A stretch of 64,000 bases of DNA from Ptiloglossa arizonensis. Taxonomy: Eukaryota; Arthropoda; Insecta; Hymenoptera; Colletidae. The stretch spans positions 620,001 to 684,000 of the forward strand of contig NW_027478537.1 of assembly GCF_051014685.1 (NCBI RefSeq), read 5' to 3'. This document shows positions 26,029 to 37,590 of this stretch, piece by piece; position 1 is the first letter of the stretch, and each line of letters opens with the position of its first letter. The position numbers and the translations under genes are program-made. Below the pieces are notes generated by a model that was not told the DNA's origin, ran no database searches, and saw nothing but the letters and a program-made list of their open reading frames with translations.

Positions 26029-28735
26029 CTCGCGAACGGAATGACCAATCCGCAAAATTTCTGTTGCATCTGAAAGTAGAAACACGCCCGATTACAACGG
26101 TGTGCGTACTTTTCCCCTAGGCCGTTCTTGTTATTCGTTTCGAGCATCAGAACTGCGAAAATTTTGTGTTTCTCAAGCGTTTCTTACATCCAAACTGCCA
26201 CATCTCGCGAACGGATTGACCAATCGGCAAAATTTCTGTTGCATCTGAAAGTAGAAACTCGCCCGATTACAACGGTATGCGTACTTTTCCCCTAGGCCGT
26301 TCTAGTTATTCGTTTCGAGCAACAGAACTGCGAAAATTTTGAGTTTCTCAAGCGTTGCTTACCTCCGAACTGCCATATCTCGCGAACGGATTGACCAATC
26401 CGCAAAATTTCTGTTGCATCTGAAAGTAGAAACTCGCCCGATTACAACGGTGTGCGTACTTTTCCCCTAGGCCGTTCTAGTTATGCTTGTCGAGCATCAG
26501 AACTGCGAAAATTTTGAGTTTCTCAGGCGTTTCTTACCTCCAAACTGCCATATCTCGCGAACGGAATGACCAATCCGCAAAATTTCTGTTGCATCTGAAA
26601 GTAGAAACGCGCCCGATTACAACGGTGTGCGTACTTTTCCCCTAGGCCGTTCTAGTTATTCGTTTCGAGCATCAGAACTGCGAAGATTTTGAGTTTCTCG
26701 AGCGTTTCTTACATCCAAACTGCCATATCTCGCGAACGGATTGACCAATCCGCAAAATTTCTGTTGCATCTGAAAGTAGAAATTCGCCCGATTACAACTG
26801 TATGCGTACTTTTCCCCTAGCCCGTTCTAGTTATTCGTTTCGAGCAACAGAACTGCGAAAATGTTGAGTTTCTCAAGCGTTGCTTACCTCCAAACTGCCA
26901 TATCTCGCGAACGGATTGACCAATCCGCAAAATTTCTGTTGCATCTGAAAGTAGAAACGCGCCCGATTACAACGGTGTGCGTACTTTTCCCCTAGGCCGT
27001 TCTTGTTATTCGTTTCGAGCATCAGAACTGCGAAAATTTTGAGTTTCTCAAGCGTTTCTTACCTCCATACTGCCATATCTCGCGAACGGATTGACCAATC
27101 CGCAAAATTTCTGTTGCATCTCAAAGTAGAAACTCGCCCGATTACAACACTATGCGTACTTTTCCACTAGGCCGTTCTAGTTATTCGTTTCGAGCATCAG
27201 AACTGCGAAAATTTTGAGTTTCTCAAGCGTTTCTTACTTCCAAACTGCCATATCTCGCGAACGGATTGACCAATCCGCAAAATTTCTGTTGCATCTCAAA
27301 GTAGAAACTCGCCCGATTACAACACTATGCGTACTTTTCCCGTAGGCCGTTCTAGTTATTCGTTTCGAGCATCAGAACTGCGAAAATTTTGAGTTTCTCA
27401 AGCGTTTCTTACCTCCAAACTGCCATATCTCGCGAACGGATTGACCAATCCGCAAAATTTCTGTTGCATCTGAAAGTACAAACTCGCCCGATTACAACGG
27501 TATGCGTACTTTTCCCCTAGCCCGTTCTAGTTATTCGTTTCGAGCAACAGAACTGCGAAAATTTTGAGTTTTTCAAGCGTTGCTTACCTCCAAACTGCCA
27601 TATCTCGCGAACGGATTGACCAATCCGCAAAATTTCTGTTGCATCGGAAAGTAGAAACTCGCCCGATTACAACGGTATGCGTACTTTTCCCCTAGCCCGT
27701 TCTAGTTATTCGTTTCGAGCATCAGAACTGCGAAAATTTTGAGTTTCTCAAGCGTTTCTTACTTCCAAACTGCCATATCTCGCGAACGGATTGACCAACC
27801 CGCAAAATTTCTGTTGCATCTGAAGGTAGAAACTCGCCCGATTACAACGGTATGCGTACTTTTCCCCTAGGCCGTTCTAGTTATTCGTTTCGAGCATCAG
27901 AACTGCGAAAATTTTGAGTTTCTCAAGCGTTTCGTACCTCCAAACTGCCATATCTCGCGAACGGATTGACCAATCCGCAAAATTTCTGTTGCATCTGAAA
28001 GTAGAAACTCGCCCGATTACAACGGTGTGCGTACTTTTCCCCTAGGCCGTTCTAGTTATTCGTTCCGAGCATCAGAACTGCGAAAATTTTGAGTATCTCG
28101 AGCGTTTCTTACATCCAAACTGCCATATCTCGCGAACGGATTGACCAATCCGCAAAATTTCTGTTGCATCTGAAAGTAGAAATTCGCCCGATTACAAATG
28201 TATGCGTACTTTTCCCCTAGCCCGTTCTAGTTATTCGTTTCGAGCAACAGAACTGCGAAAATTTTGAGTTTCTCAAGCGTTGCTTACCTCCAAACTTCCA
28301 TATCTCGCGAACGGATTGACCAATCCGCAAAATTTCTGTTGCATCTGAAAGTAGAAACTCGCCCGATTACAACGGTGTGCGTACTTTTCCCCTAGGCCGT
28401 TCTAGTTATGCTTGTCGAGCATCAGAACTGCGAAAATTTTGAGTTTCTCAAGCGTTTCTTACCTCCAAACTGCCATATCTCGCGAACGGAATGACCAATC
28501 CGCAAAATTTCTGTTGCATCTGAAAGTAGAAACACGCCCGATTACAACGGTGTGCGTACTTTTCCCCTAGGCCGTTCTTGTTATTCGTTTCGAGCATCAG
28601 AACTGCGAAAATTTTGTGTTTCTCAAGCGTTTCTTACATCCAAACTGCCACATCTCGCGAACGGATTGACCAACCCGCAAAATTTCTGTTGCATCTGAAG
28701 GTAGAAACTCGCCCGATTACAACGGTATGCGTACT
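26029..28735 (+). repeat. 2.7-kb block, first of four copies
   Basis: Monomers 26029-28735 match 31105-33811, 29 monomers (5,076 bp including one inserted base) downstream. Shared uncommon markers in order: cctccgaactg, gaagatttt, aatgttgag, ccatactg, ccactagg, cccgtagg, agtacaaac, tcggaaag, cgttccgag (28063 and 33138) and cttccatatc (28297 and 33370). Private to this copy are caatcggc near 26222, ctcaggcg near 26523 and gagtatctc near 28092. The match ends at tttaccctagg near 28737. Confidence 0.85.
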
Positions 28736-29945
28736 TTTACCCTAGGCCGTTCTAGTTATTCGTTTCGAGCATCAGAACTGCGAAAATTTTGAGTTTCTCA
28801 AGCGTTTCTTACTTCCAAACTGCCATATCTCGCGAACGGATTGACCAATCCGCAAAATTTCTGTTGCATCTCAAAGTAGAAACTCGCCCGATTACAACAC
28901 TATGCGTACTTTTCCCGTAGGCCGTTCTAGTTATTCGTTTCGAGCATCAGAACTGCGAAAATTTTGAGTTTCTCAAGCGTTTCTTACCTCCAAACTGCCA
29001 TATCTCGCGAACGGATTGACCAATCCGCAAAATTTCTGTTGCATCTGAAAGTAGAAACTCGCCCGATTACAACGGTGTGCGTACTTTTCCCCTAGGCCGT
29101 TCTAGTTATTCGTTTCGAGCATCAGAACTGCGAAAATTTTGAGTTTCTCAAGCGTTTCGTACCTCCAAACTGCCATATCTCGCGAACGGATTGACCAATC
29201 CGCAAAATTTCTGTTGCATCTGAAAGTAGAAACTCGCCCGATTACAATGGTGTGCGTACTTTTCCCCTAGGCCGTTCTAGTTATTCGTTTCGAGCATCAG
29301 AACTGCGAAAATTTTGAGTTTCTCAAGCGTTTCTTACTTCCAAACAGCCATATCTCGCGAACGGATTGACCAATCCGCAAAATTTCTGTTGCATCTCAAA
29401 GTAGAAACACGCCCGATTACAACGGTGTGCGTACTTTTCCCCTAGGCCGTTCTTGTTATTCGTTTCGAGCATCAGAACTGCGAAAATTTTGTGTTTCTCA
29501 AGCGTTTCTTACATCCAAACTGCCACATCTCGCGAACGGATTGACCAACCCGCAAAATTTCTGTTGCATCTGAAGGTAGAAACTCGCCCGATTACAACGG
29601 TATGCGTACTTTTCCCCTAGGCCGTTCTAGTTATTCGTTTCGAGCATCAGAACTGCGAAAATTTTGAGTTTCTCAAGCGTTTCTTACTTCCAAACTGCCA
29701 TATCTCGCGAACGGATTGACCAATCCGCAAAATTTCTGTTGCATCTCAAAGTAGAAACTCGCCCGATTACAACACTATGCGTACTTTTCCCGTAGGCCGT
29801 TCTAGTTATTCGTTTCGAGCATCAGAACTGCGAAAATTTTGAGTTTTTCAAGCGTTTCTTACCTCCAAACTGCCATATCTCGCGAACGGATTGACCAATC
29901 CGCAAAATTTCTGTTGCATCTGAAAGTACAAACTCGCCCGATTAC
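28736..29945 (+). repeat. Rearranged stretch of ordinary monomers
   Basis: Starts with a monomer carrying tttaccctagg (near 28737), an allele seen again near 37662, 46063 and 50088. Class order then alternates tctcaaag, gttcttgtt and ttacttcc monomers in an order not seen elsewhere. aaacagcc near 29343 is private. Monomers near 29391 combine tctcaaag with aacacg, again suggesting recombinants. Confidence 0.65.
29004..29178 (+). repeat. Representative monomer close to consensus
   Basis: This monomer differs from my by-eye majority reading only at position 156 (ttcgtacc for ttcttacc). Landmarks, in monomer positions: 1-11 ctcgcgaacgg with the palindrome tcgcga at 2-7; 26-32 aaaattt; 59-71 cccgattacaacg; 78-87 gtacttttcc; 88-93 cctagg; 110-114 tttcg; 128-132 cgaaa; 130-137 aaaatttt; 164-175 aaactgccatat. 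Boxes that hardly change across the array are 1-12, 24-41, 78-86, 127-139 and 164-175. Most diagnostic variation lies at 13-21, 42-48, 53-75, 87-95, 102-119 and 140-163. Positions 110-114 and 128-132 could form a 5-bp stem with a 13-base loop. Confidence 0.85.
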
Positions 29946-32545
29946 AACGGTATGCGTACTTTTCCCCTAGCCCGTTCTAGTTATTCGTTTCGAGCAACAG
30001 AACTGCGAAAATTTTGAGTTTTTCAAGCGTTGCTTACCACCAAACTGCCATATCTCGCGAACGGATTGACCAATCCGCAAAATTTCTGTTGCATCGGAAA
30101 GTAGAAACTCGCCCGATTACAACGGTATGCGTACTTTTCCCCTAGCCCGTTCTAGTTATTCGTTTCGAGCATCAGAACTGCGAAAATTTTGAGTTTCTCA
30201 AGCGTTTCTTACTTCCAAACTGCCATATCTCGCGAACGGATTGACCAACCCGCAAAATTTCTGTTGCATCTGAAGGTAGAAACTCGCCCGATTACAATGG
30301 TGTGCGTACTTTTCCCCTAGGCCGTTCTAGTTATTCGTTTCGAGCAACAGAACTGCGAAAATTTTGAGTTTCTCAAGCGTTGCTTACCTCCGAACTGCCA
30401 TATCTCGCGAACGGATTGACCAATCCGCAAAATTTCTGTTGCATCTCAAAGTAGAAACACGCCCGATTACAACGGTGTGCATATTTTTCCCCTAGGCCGT
30501 TCTTGTTATTCGTTTCGAGCATCAGAACTGCTAAAAATTTTGTGTTTCTCAAGCGTTTCTTACATCCAAACTGCCACATCTCGCGAACGGATTGACCAAC
30601 CCGCAAAATTTCTGTTGCATCTGAAGGTAGAAACTCGCCCGATTACAACGGTATGCGTACTTTTCCCCTAGGCCGTTCTAGTTATTCGTTTCGAGCATCA
30701 GAACTGCGAAAATTTTGAGTTTCTCAAGCGTTTCGTACCTCCAAACTGCCATATCTCGCGAACGGATTGACCAATCCGCAAAATTTCTGTTGCATCTGAA
30801 AGTAGAAACTCGCCCGATTACAATGGTGTGCGTACTTTTCCCCTAGGCCGTTCTAGTTATTCGTTTCGAGCATCAGAACTGCGAAAATTTTGAGTTTCTC
30901 GAGCGTTTCTTACATCCAAACTGCCATATCTCGCGAACGGATTGACCAATCCGCAAAATTTCTGTTGCATCTGAAAGTAGAAATTCGCCCGATTACAAAT
31001 GTATGCGTACTTTTCCCCTAGCCCGTTCTAGTTATTCGTTTCGAGCAACAGAACTGCGAAAATTTTGAGTTTCTCAAGCGTTTCTTACCTCCATACTGCC
31101 ATATCTCGCGAACGGAATGACCAATCCGCAAAATTTCTGTTGCATCTGAAAGTAGAAACACGCCCGATTACAACGGTGTGCGTACTTTTCCCCTAGGCCG
31201 TTCTTGTTATTCGTTTCGAGCATCAGAACTGCGAAAATTTTGTGTTTCTCAAGCGTTTCTTACATCCAAACTGCCACATCTCGCGAACGGATTGACCAAT
31301 CAGCAAAATTTCTGTTGCATCTGAAAGTAGAAACTCGCCCGATTACAACGGTATGCGTACTTTTCCCCTAGGCCGTTCTAGTTATTCGTTTCGAGCAACA
31401 GAACTGCGAAAACTTTGAGTTTCTCAAGCGTTGCTTACCTCCGAACTGCCATATCTCGCGAACGGATTGACCAATCCGCAAAATTTCTGTTGCATCTGAA
31501 AGTAGAAACTCGCCCGATTACAACGGTGTGCGTACTTTTCCCCTAGGCCGTTCTAGTTATGCTTGTCGAGCATCAGAACTGCGAAAATTTTGAGTTTCTC
31601 AAGCGTTTCTTACCTCCAAACTGCCATATCTCGCGAACGGAATGACCAATCCGCAAAATTTCTGTTGCATCTGAAAGTAGAAACGCGCCCGATTACAACG
31701 GTGTGCGTACTTTTCCCCTAGGCCGTTCTAGTTATTCGTTTCGAGCATCAGAACTGCGAAGATTTTGAGTTTCTCGAGCGTTTCTTACATCCAAACTGCC
31801 ATATCTCGCGAACGGATTGACCAATCCGCAAAATTTCTGTTGCATCTGAAAGTAGAAATTCGCCCGATTACAACTGTATGCGTACTTTTCCCCTAGCCCG
31901 TTCTAGTTATTCGTTTCGAGCAACAGAACTGCGAAAATGTTGAGTTTCTCAAGCGTTGCTTACCTCCAAACTGCCATATCTCGCGAACGGATTGACCAAT
32001 CCGCAAAATTTCTGTTGCATCTGAAAGTAGAAACGCGCCCGATCACAACGGTGTGCGTACTTTTCCCCTAGGCCGTTCTTGTTATTCGTTTCGAGCATCA
32101 GAACTGCGAAAATTTTGAGTTTCTCAAGCGTTTCTTACCTCCATACTGCCATATCTCGCGAACGGATTGACCAATCCGCAAAATTTCTGTTGCATCTCAA
32201 AGTAGAAACTCGCCCGATTACAACACTATGCGTACTTTTCCACTAGGCCGTTCTAGTTATTCGTTTCGAGCATCAGAACTGCGAAAATTTTGAGTTTCTC
32301 AAGCGTTTCTTACTTCCAAACTGCCATATCTCGCGAACGGATTGACCAATCCGCAAAATTTCTGTTGCATCTCAAAGTAGAAACTCGCCCGATTACAACA
32401 CTATGCGTACTTTTCCCGTAGGCCGTTCTAGTTATTCGTTTCGAGCATCAGAACTGCGAAAATTTTGAGTTTCTCAAGCGTTTCTTACCTCCAAACTGCC
32501 ATATCTCGCGAACGGATTGACCAATCCGCAAAATTTCTGTTGCAT
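29946..32545 (+). repeat. 2.6-kb block copied at 39922-42521 (57 monomers)
   Basis: The two blocks are 9,976 bp apart and share a cluster of otherwise absent markers: ttaccacc (30036 and 40012), tgtgcatattt (near 30477 and 40453), the one-base insertion ctgctaaaaatttt (near 30530 and 40506), gaaaactttgag (31408 and 41384) and gatcacaacgg (32041 and 42017). Such a set can only reflect one copying event. The limits are where agtacaaac faces gaaattcg (left) and tctgaaag faces tctcaaag (right). Confidence 0.9.
30404..30579 (+). repeat. 176-bp monomer with 1-base insertion
   Basis: The segment actgcgaaaatttt reads actgctaaaaatttt near 30528, giving one extra base and a G-to-T change. The same monomer also has tgtgcatattttt in place of tgtgcgtactttt. 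Its twin is at 40380-40555. Confidence 0.92.
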
Positions 32546-33811
32546 CTGAAAGTACAAACTCGCCCGATTACAACGGTATGCGTACTTTTCCCCTAGCCCG
32601 TTCTAGTTATTCGTTTCGAGCAACAGAACTGCGAAAATTTTGAGTTTTTCAAGCGTTGCTTACATCCAAACTGCCATATCTCGCGAACGGATTGACCAAT
32701 CCGCAAAATTTCTGTTGCATCGGAAAGTAGAAACTCGCCCGATTACAACGGTATGCGTACTTTTCCCCTAGCCCGTTCTAGTTATTCGTTTCGAGCATCA
32801 GAACTGCGAAAATTTTGAGTTTCTCAAGCGTTTCTTACTTCCAAACTGCCATATCTCGCGAACGGATTGACCAACCCGCAAAATTTCTGTTGCATCTGAA
32901 GGTAGAAACTCGCCCGATTACAACGGTATGCGTACTTTTCCCCTAGGCCGTTCTAGTTATTCGTTTCGAGCATCAGAACTGCGAAAATTTTGAGTTTCTC
33001 AAGCGTTTCGTACCTCCAAACTGCCATATCTCGCGAACGGATTGACCAATCCGCAAAATTTCTGTTGCATCTGAAAGTAGAAACTCGCCCGATTACAACG
33101 GTGTGCGTACTTTTCCCCTAGGCCGTTCTAGTTATTCGTTCCGAGCATCAGAACTGCGAAAATTTTGAGTTTCTCGAGCGTTTCTTACATCCAAACTGCC
33201 ATATCTCGCGAACGGATTGACCAATCCGCAAAATTTCTGTTGCATCTGAAAGTAGAAATTCGCCCGATTACAAATGTATGCGTACTTTTCCCCTAGCCCG
33301 TTCTAGTTATTCGTTTCGAGCAACAAAACTGCGAAAATTTTGAGTTTCTCAAGCGTTGCTTACCTCCAAACTTCCATATCTCGCGAACGGATTGACCAAT
33401 CCGCAAAATTTCTGTTGCATCTGAAAGTAGAAACTCGCCCGATTACAACGGTGTGCGTACTTTTCCCCTAGGCCGTTCTAGTTATGCTTGTCGAGCATCA
33501 GAACTGCGAAAATTTTGAGTTTCTCAAGCGTTTCTTACCTCCAAACTGCCATATCTCGCGAACGGAATGACCAATCCGCAAAATTTCTGTTGCATCTGAA
33601 AGTAGAAACACGCCCGATTACAACGGTGTGCGTACTTTTCCCCTAGGCCGTTCTTGTTATTCGTTTCGAGCATCAGAACTGCGAAAATTTTGTGTTTCTC
33701 AAGCGTTTCTTACATCCAAACTGCCACATCTCGCGAACGGATTGACCAACCCGCAAAATTTCTGTTGCATCTGAAGGTAGAAACTCGCCCGATTACAACG
33801 GTATGCGTACT
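31105..33811 (+). repeat. 2.7-kb block, second copy
   Basis: Matches 26029-28735, and also 43531-45981 at 71 monomers (12,426 bp). The second and fourth copies share markers absent from the first: gatcacaacgg, gaaaactttgag, gttgcttacatcc (near 32655 and 45081) and gagcaacaaaactg (near 33321 and 45747). The fourth copy therefore descends from this lineage rather than the first. Confidence 0.85.
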
Positions 33812-34429
33812 TTTCCCCTAGGCCGTTCTAGTTATTCGTTTCGAGCAACAGAACTGCGAAAATTTTGAGTTTTTCAAGCGTTGCTTACCTCCAAACTGCC
33901 ATATCTCGCGAACGGATTGACCAATCCGCAAAATTTCTGTTGCATCGGAAAGTAGAAACTCGCCCGATTACAACGGTATGCGTACTTTTCCCCTAGCCCG
34001 TTCTAGTTATTCGTTTCGAGCATCAGAACTGCGAAAATTTTGAGTTTCTCAAGCGTTTCTTACTTCCAAACTGCCATATCTCGCGAACGGATTGACCAAC
34101 CCGCAAAATTTCTGTTGCATCTGAAGGTAGAAACTCGCCCGATTACAACGGTATGCGTACTTTTCCCCTAGGCCGTTCTAGTTATTCGTTTCGAGCATCA
34201 GAACTGCGAAAATTTTGAGTTTCTCAAGCGTTTCGTACCTCCAAACTGCCATATCTCGCGAACGGATTGACCAATCCGCAAAATTTCTGTTGCATCTGAA
34301 AGTAGAAACTCGCCCGATTACAACGGTGTGCGTACTTTTCCCCTAGGCCGTTCTAGTTATTCGTTTCGAGCATCAGAACTGCGAAAATTTTGAGTTTCTC
34401 GAGCGTTTCTTACATCCAAACTGCCATAT
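33812..34429 (+). repeat. Satellite stretch, start of a 79-monomer duplication
   Basis: Monomers in the order gagcaacag/tttttcaag, tcggaaag, caaccc, ttcgtacc, ctcgagcg. From about 33380 to 35803 the series matches 47206-49629 at 13,826 bp. Nothing other than satellite was seen. Confidence 0.75.
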
Positions 34430-37400
34430 CTCGCGAACGGATTGACCAATCCGCAAAATTTCTGTTGCATCTGAAAGTAGAAATTCGCCCGATTACAAAT
34501 GTATGCGTACTTTTCCCCTAGCCCGTTCTAGTTATTCGTTTCGAGCAACAGAACTGCGAAAATTTTGAGTTTCTCAAGCGTTGCTTACCTCCAAACTTCC
34601 ATATCTCGCGAACGGATTGACCAATCCGCAAAATTTCTGTTGCATCTGAAAGTAGAAACTCGCCCGATTACAACGGTGTGCGTACTTTTCCCCTAGGCCG
34701 TTCTAGTTATGCTTGTCGAGCATCAGAACTGCGAAAATTTTGAGTTTCTCAAGCGTTTCTTACCTCCAAACTGCCATATCTCGCGAACGGAATGACCAAT
34801 CCGCAAAATTTCTGTTGCATCTGAAAGTAGAAACACGCCCGATTACAACGGTGTGCGTACTTTTCCCCTAGGCCGTTCTTGTTATTCGTTTCGAGCATCA
34901 GAACTGCGAAAATTTTGTGTTTCTCAAGCGTTTCTTACATCCAAACTGCCACATCTCGCGAACGGATTGACCAACCCGCAAAATTTCTGTTGCATCTGAA
35001 GGTAGAAACTCGCCCGATTACAACGGTATGCGTACTTTTCCCCTAGGCCGTTCTAGTTATTCGTTTCGAGCATCAGAACTGCGAAAATTTTGAGTTTCTC
35101 AAGCGTTTCGTACCTCCAAACTGCCATATCTCGCGAACGGATTGAACAATCCGCAAAATTTCTGTTGCATCTGAAAGTAGAAACTCGCCCGATTACAATG
35201 GTGTGCGTACTTTTCCCCTAGGCCGTTCTATTTATTCGTTTCGAGCATCAGGACTGCGAAAATTTTGAGTTTCTCGAGCGTTTCTTACATCCAAACTGCC
35301 ATATCTCGCGAACGGATTGACCAATCCGCAAAATTTCTGTTGCATCTGAAAGTAGAAATTCGCCCGATTACAAATGTATGCGTACTTTTCCCCTAGCCCG
35401 TTCTAGTTATTCGTTTCGGGCAACAGAACTGCGAAAATTTTGAGTTTCTCAAGCGTTGCTTACCTCCAAACTGCCATATCTCGCGAACGGATTGACCAAT
35501 CCGCAAAATTTCTGTTGCATCTGAAAGTAGAAACTCGCCCGATTACAACGGTGTGCGTACTTTTCCCCTAGGCCGTTCTAGTTATGCTTGTCGAGCATCA
35601 GAACTGCGAAAATTTTGAGTTTTTCAAGCGTTGCTTACCTCCAAACTGCCATATCTCGCGAACGGATTTACCAATCCGCAAAATTTCTGTTGCATCGGAA
35701 AGTAGAAACTCGCCCGATTACAACGGTATGCGTACTTTTCCCCTAGCCCGTTCTAGTTATTCGTTTCGAGCATCAGAACTGCGAAAATTTTGAGTTTCTC
35801 AAGCGTTGCTTACCTCCAAACTTCCATATCTCGCGAACGGATTGACCAATCCGCAAAATTTCTGTTGCATCTGAAAGTAGAAACTCGCCCGATTACAACG
35901 GTGTGCGTACTTTTCCCCTAGGCCGTTCTAGTTATGCTTGTCGAGCATCAGAACTGCGAAAATTTTGAGTTTCTCAAGCGTTTCTTACCTCCAAACTGCC
36001 ATATCTCGCGAACGGATTGACCAATCCGCAAAATTTCTGTTGCATCTGAAAGTAGAAATTCGCCCGATTACAAATGTATGCGTACTTTTCCCCTAGCCCG
36101 TTCTAGTTATTCGTTTCGAGCAACAGAACTGCGAAAATTTTGAGTTTCTCAAGCGTTGCTTACCTCCAAACTTCCATATCTCGCGAACGGATTGACCAAT
36201 CCGCAAAATTTCTGTTGCATCTGAAAGTAGAAACTCGCCCGATTACAACGGTGTGCGTACTTTTCCCCTAGGCCGTTCTAGTTATGCTTGTCGAGCATCA
36301 GAACTGCGAAAATTTTGAGTTTCTCAAGCGTTTCTTACCTCCAAACTGCCATATCTCGCGAACGGAATGACCAATCCGCAAAATTTCTGTTGCATCTGAA
36401 AGTAGAAACACGCCCGATTACAACGGTGTGCGTACTTTTCCCCTAGGCCGTTCTTGTTATTCGTTTCGAGCATCAGAACTGCGAAAATTTTGTGTTTCTC
36501 AAGCGTTTCTTACATCCAAACTGCCACATCTCGCGAACGGATTGACCAACCCGCAAAATTTCTGTTGCATCTGAAGGTAGAAACTCGCCCGATTACAACG
36601 GTATGCGTACTTTTCCCCTAGGCCGTTCTAGTTATTCGTTTCGAGCATCAGAACTGCGAAAATTTTGAGTTTCTCAAGCGTTTCGTACCTCCAAACTGCC
36701 ATATCTCGCGAACGGATTGAACAATCCGCAAAATTTCTGTTGCATCTGAAAGTAGAAACTCGCCCGATTACAATGGTGTGCGTACTTTTCCCCTAGGCCG
36801 TTCTATTTATTCGTTTCGAGCATCAGGACTGCGAAAATTTTGAGTTTCTCGAGCGTTTCTTACATCCAAACTGCCATATCTCGCGAACGGATTGACCAAT
36901 CCGCAAAATTTCTGTTGCATCTGAAAGTAGAAATTCGCCCGATTACAAATGTATGCGTACTTTTCCCCTAGCCCGTTCTAGTTATTCGTTTCGGGCAACA
37001 GAACTGCGAAAATTTTGAGTTTCTCAAGCGTTGCTTACCTCCAAACTGCCATATCTCGCGAACGGATTGACCAATCCGCAAAATTTCTGTTGCATCTGAA
37101 AGTAGAAACTCGCCCGATTACAACGGTGTGCGTACTTTTCCCCTAGGCCGTTCTAGTTATGCTTGTCGAGCATCAGAACTGCGAAAATTTTGAGTTTTTC
37201 AAGCGTTGCTTACCTCCAAACTGCCATATCTCGCGAACGGATTTACCAATCCGCAAAATTTCTGTTGCATCGGAAAGTAGAAACTCGCCCGATTACAACG
37301 GTATGCGTACTTTTCCCCTAGCCCGTTCTAGTTATTCGTTTCGAGCATCAGAACTGCGAAAATTTTGAGTTTCTCAAGCGTTGCTTACCTCCAAACTTCC

Positions 37401-37590
37401 ATATCTCGCGAACGGATTGACCAATCCGCAAAATTTCTGTTGCATCTGAAAGTAGAAACTCGCCCGATTACAACGGTGTGCGTACTTTTCCCCTAGGCCG
37501 TTCTAGTTATGCTTGTCGAGCATCAGAACTGCGAAAATTTTGAGTTTCTCAAGCGTTTCTTACCTCCAAACTGCCATATCTCGCGAACGG
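34430..37590 (+). repeat. Tandem duplication of a 9-monomer unit (1,575 bp), no difference seen
   Basis: 34430-36004 matches 36005-37579 and a few bases beyond, up to gaatgaccg against gattgacc. All rare markers coincide at 1,575 bp: attgaacaatc (35141/36716), ctatttattc (35228/36803), catcaggactg (35247/36822), cgggcaacag (35418/36993) and atttaccaatc (35667/37242). I saw no mismatch. A third version lies at 48.3-49.6 kb and carries one private change (ttcatttcgag near 49051). Confidence 0.9.

Noticed and set aside
29062..29078. Possible CENP-B box on the minus strand at cccgattacaacg
   Set aside because: It matches 7 of the 9 core positions (the cgaa end reads cggt). With about 350 start points per monomer on both strands, a 7-of-9 match is expected about 0.5 times by chance, and the site is broken further in the cactatg and aatgtatg classes.
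29113..29135. Hairpin tttcg/cgaaa as a functional RNA or terminator
   Set aside because: The stem is only 5 bp with a 13-base loop, weakened in the gctt class, with no transcription unit to serve. It is kept only as a note in the monomer description.
30373..30671. Overlapping open frames of 77 and 64 codons, repeated identically at 40349-40647
   Set aside because: They arise where a one-base insertion and nearby variants happen to open the frames. The second occurrence is the copied block 9,976 bp away, so identity reflects DNA duplication, not protein conservation.
35584..35793. 69-codon open frame seen three times (also 37159 and 49410)
   Set aside because: The start codon is created by the atgcttgtcg variant. 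The three copies are products of the 9- and 79-monomer duplications. The peptide is a translation of satellite with no recognisable feature.
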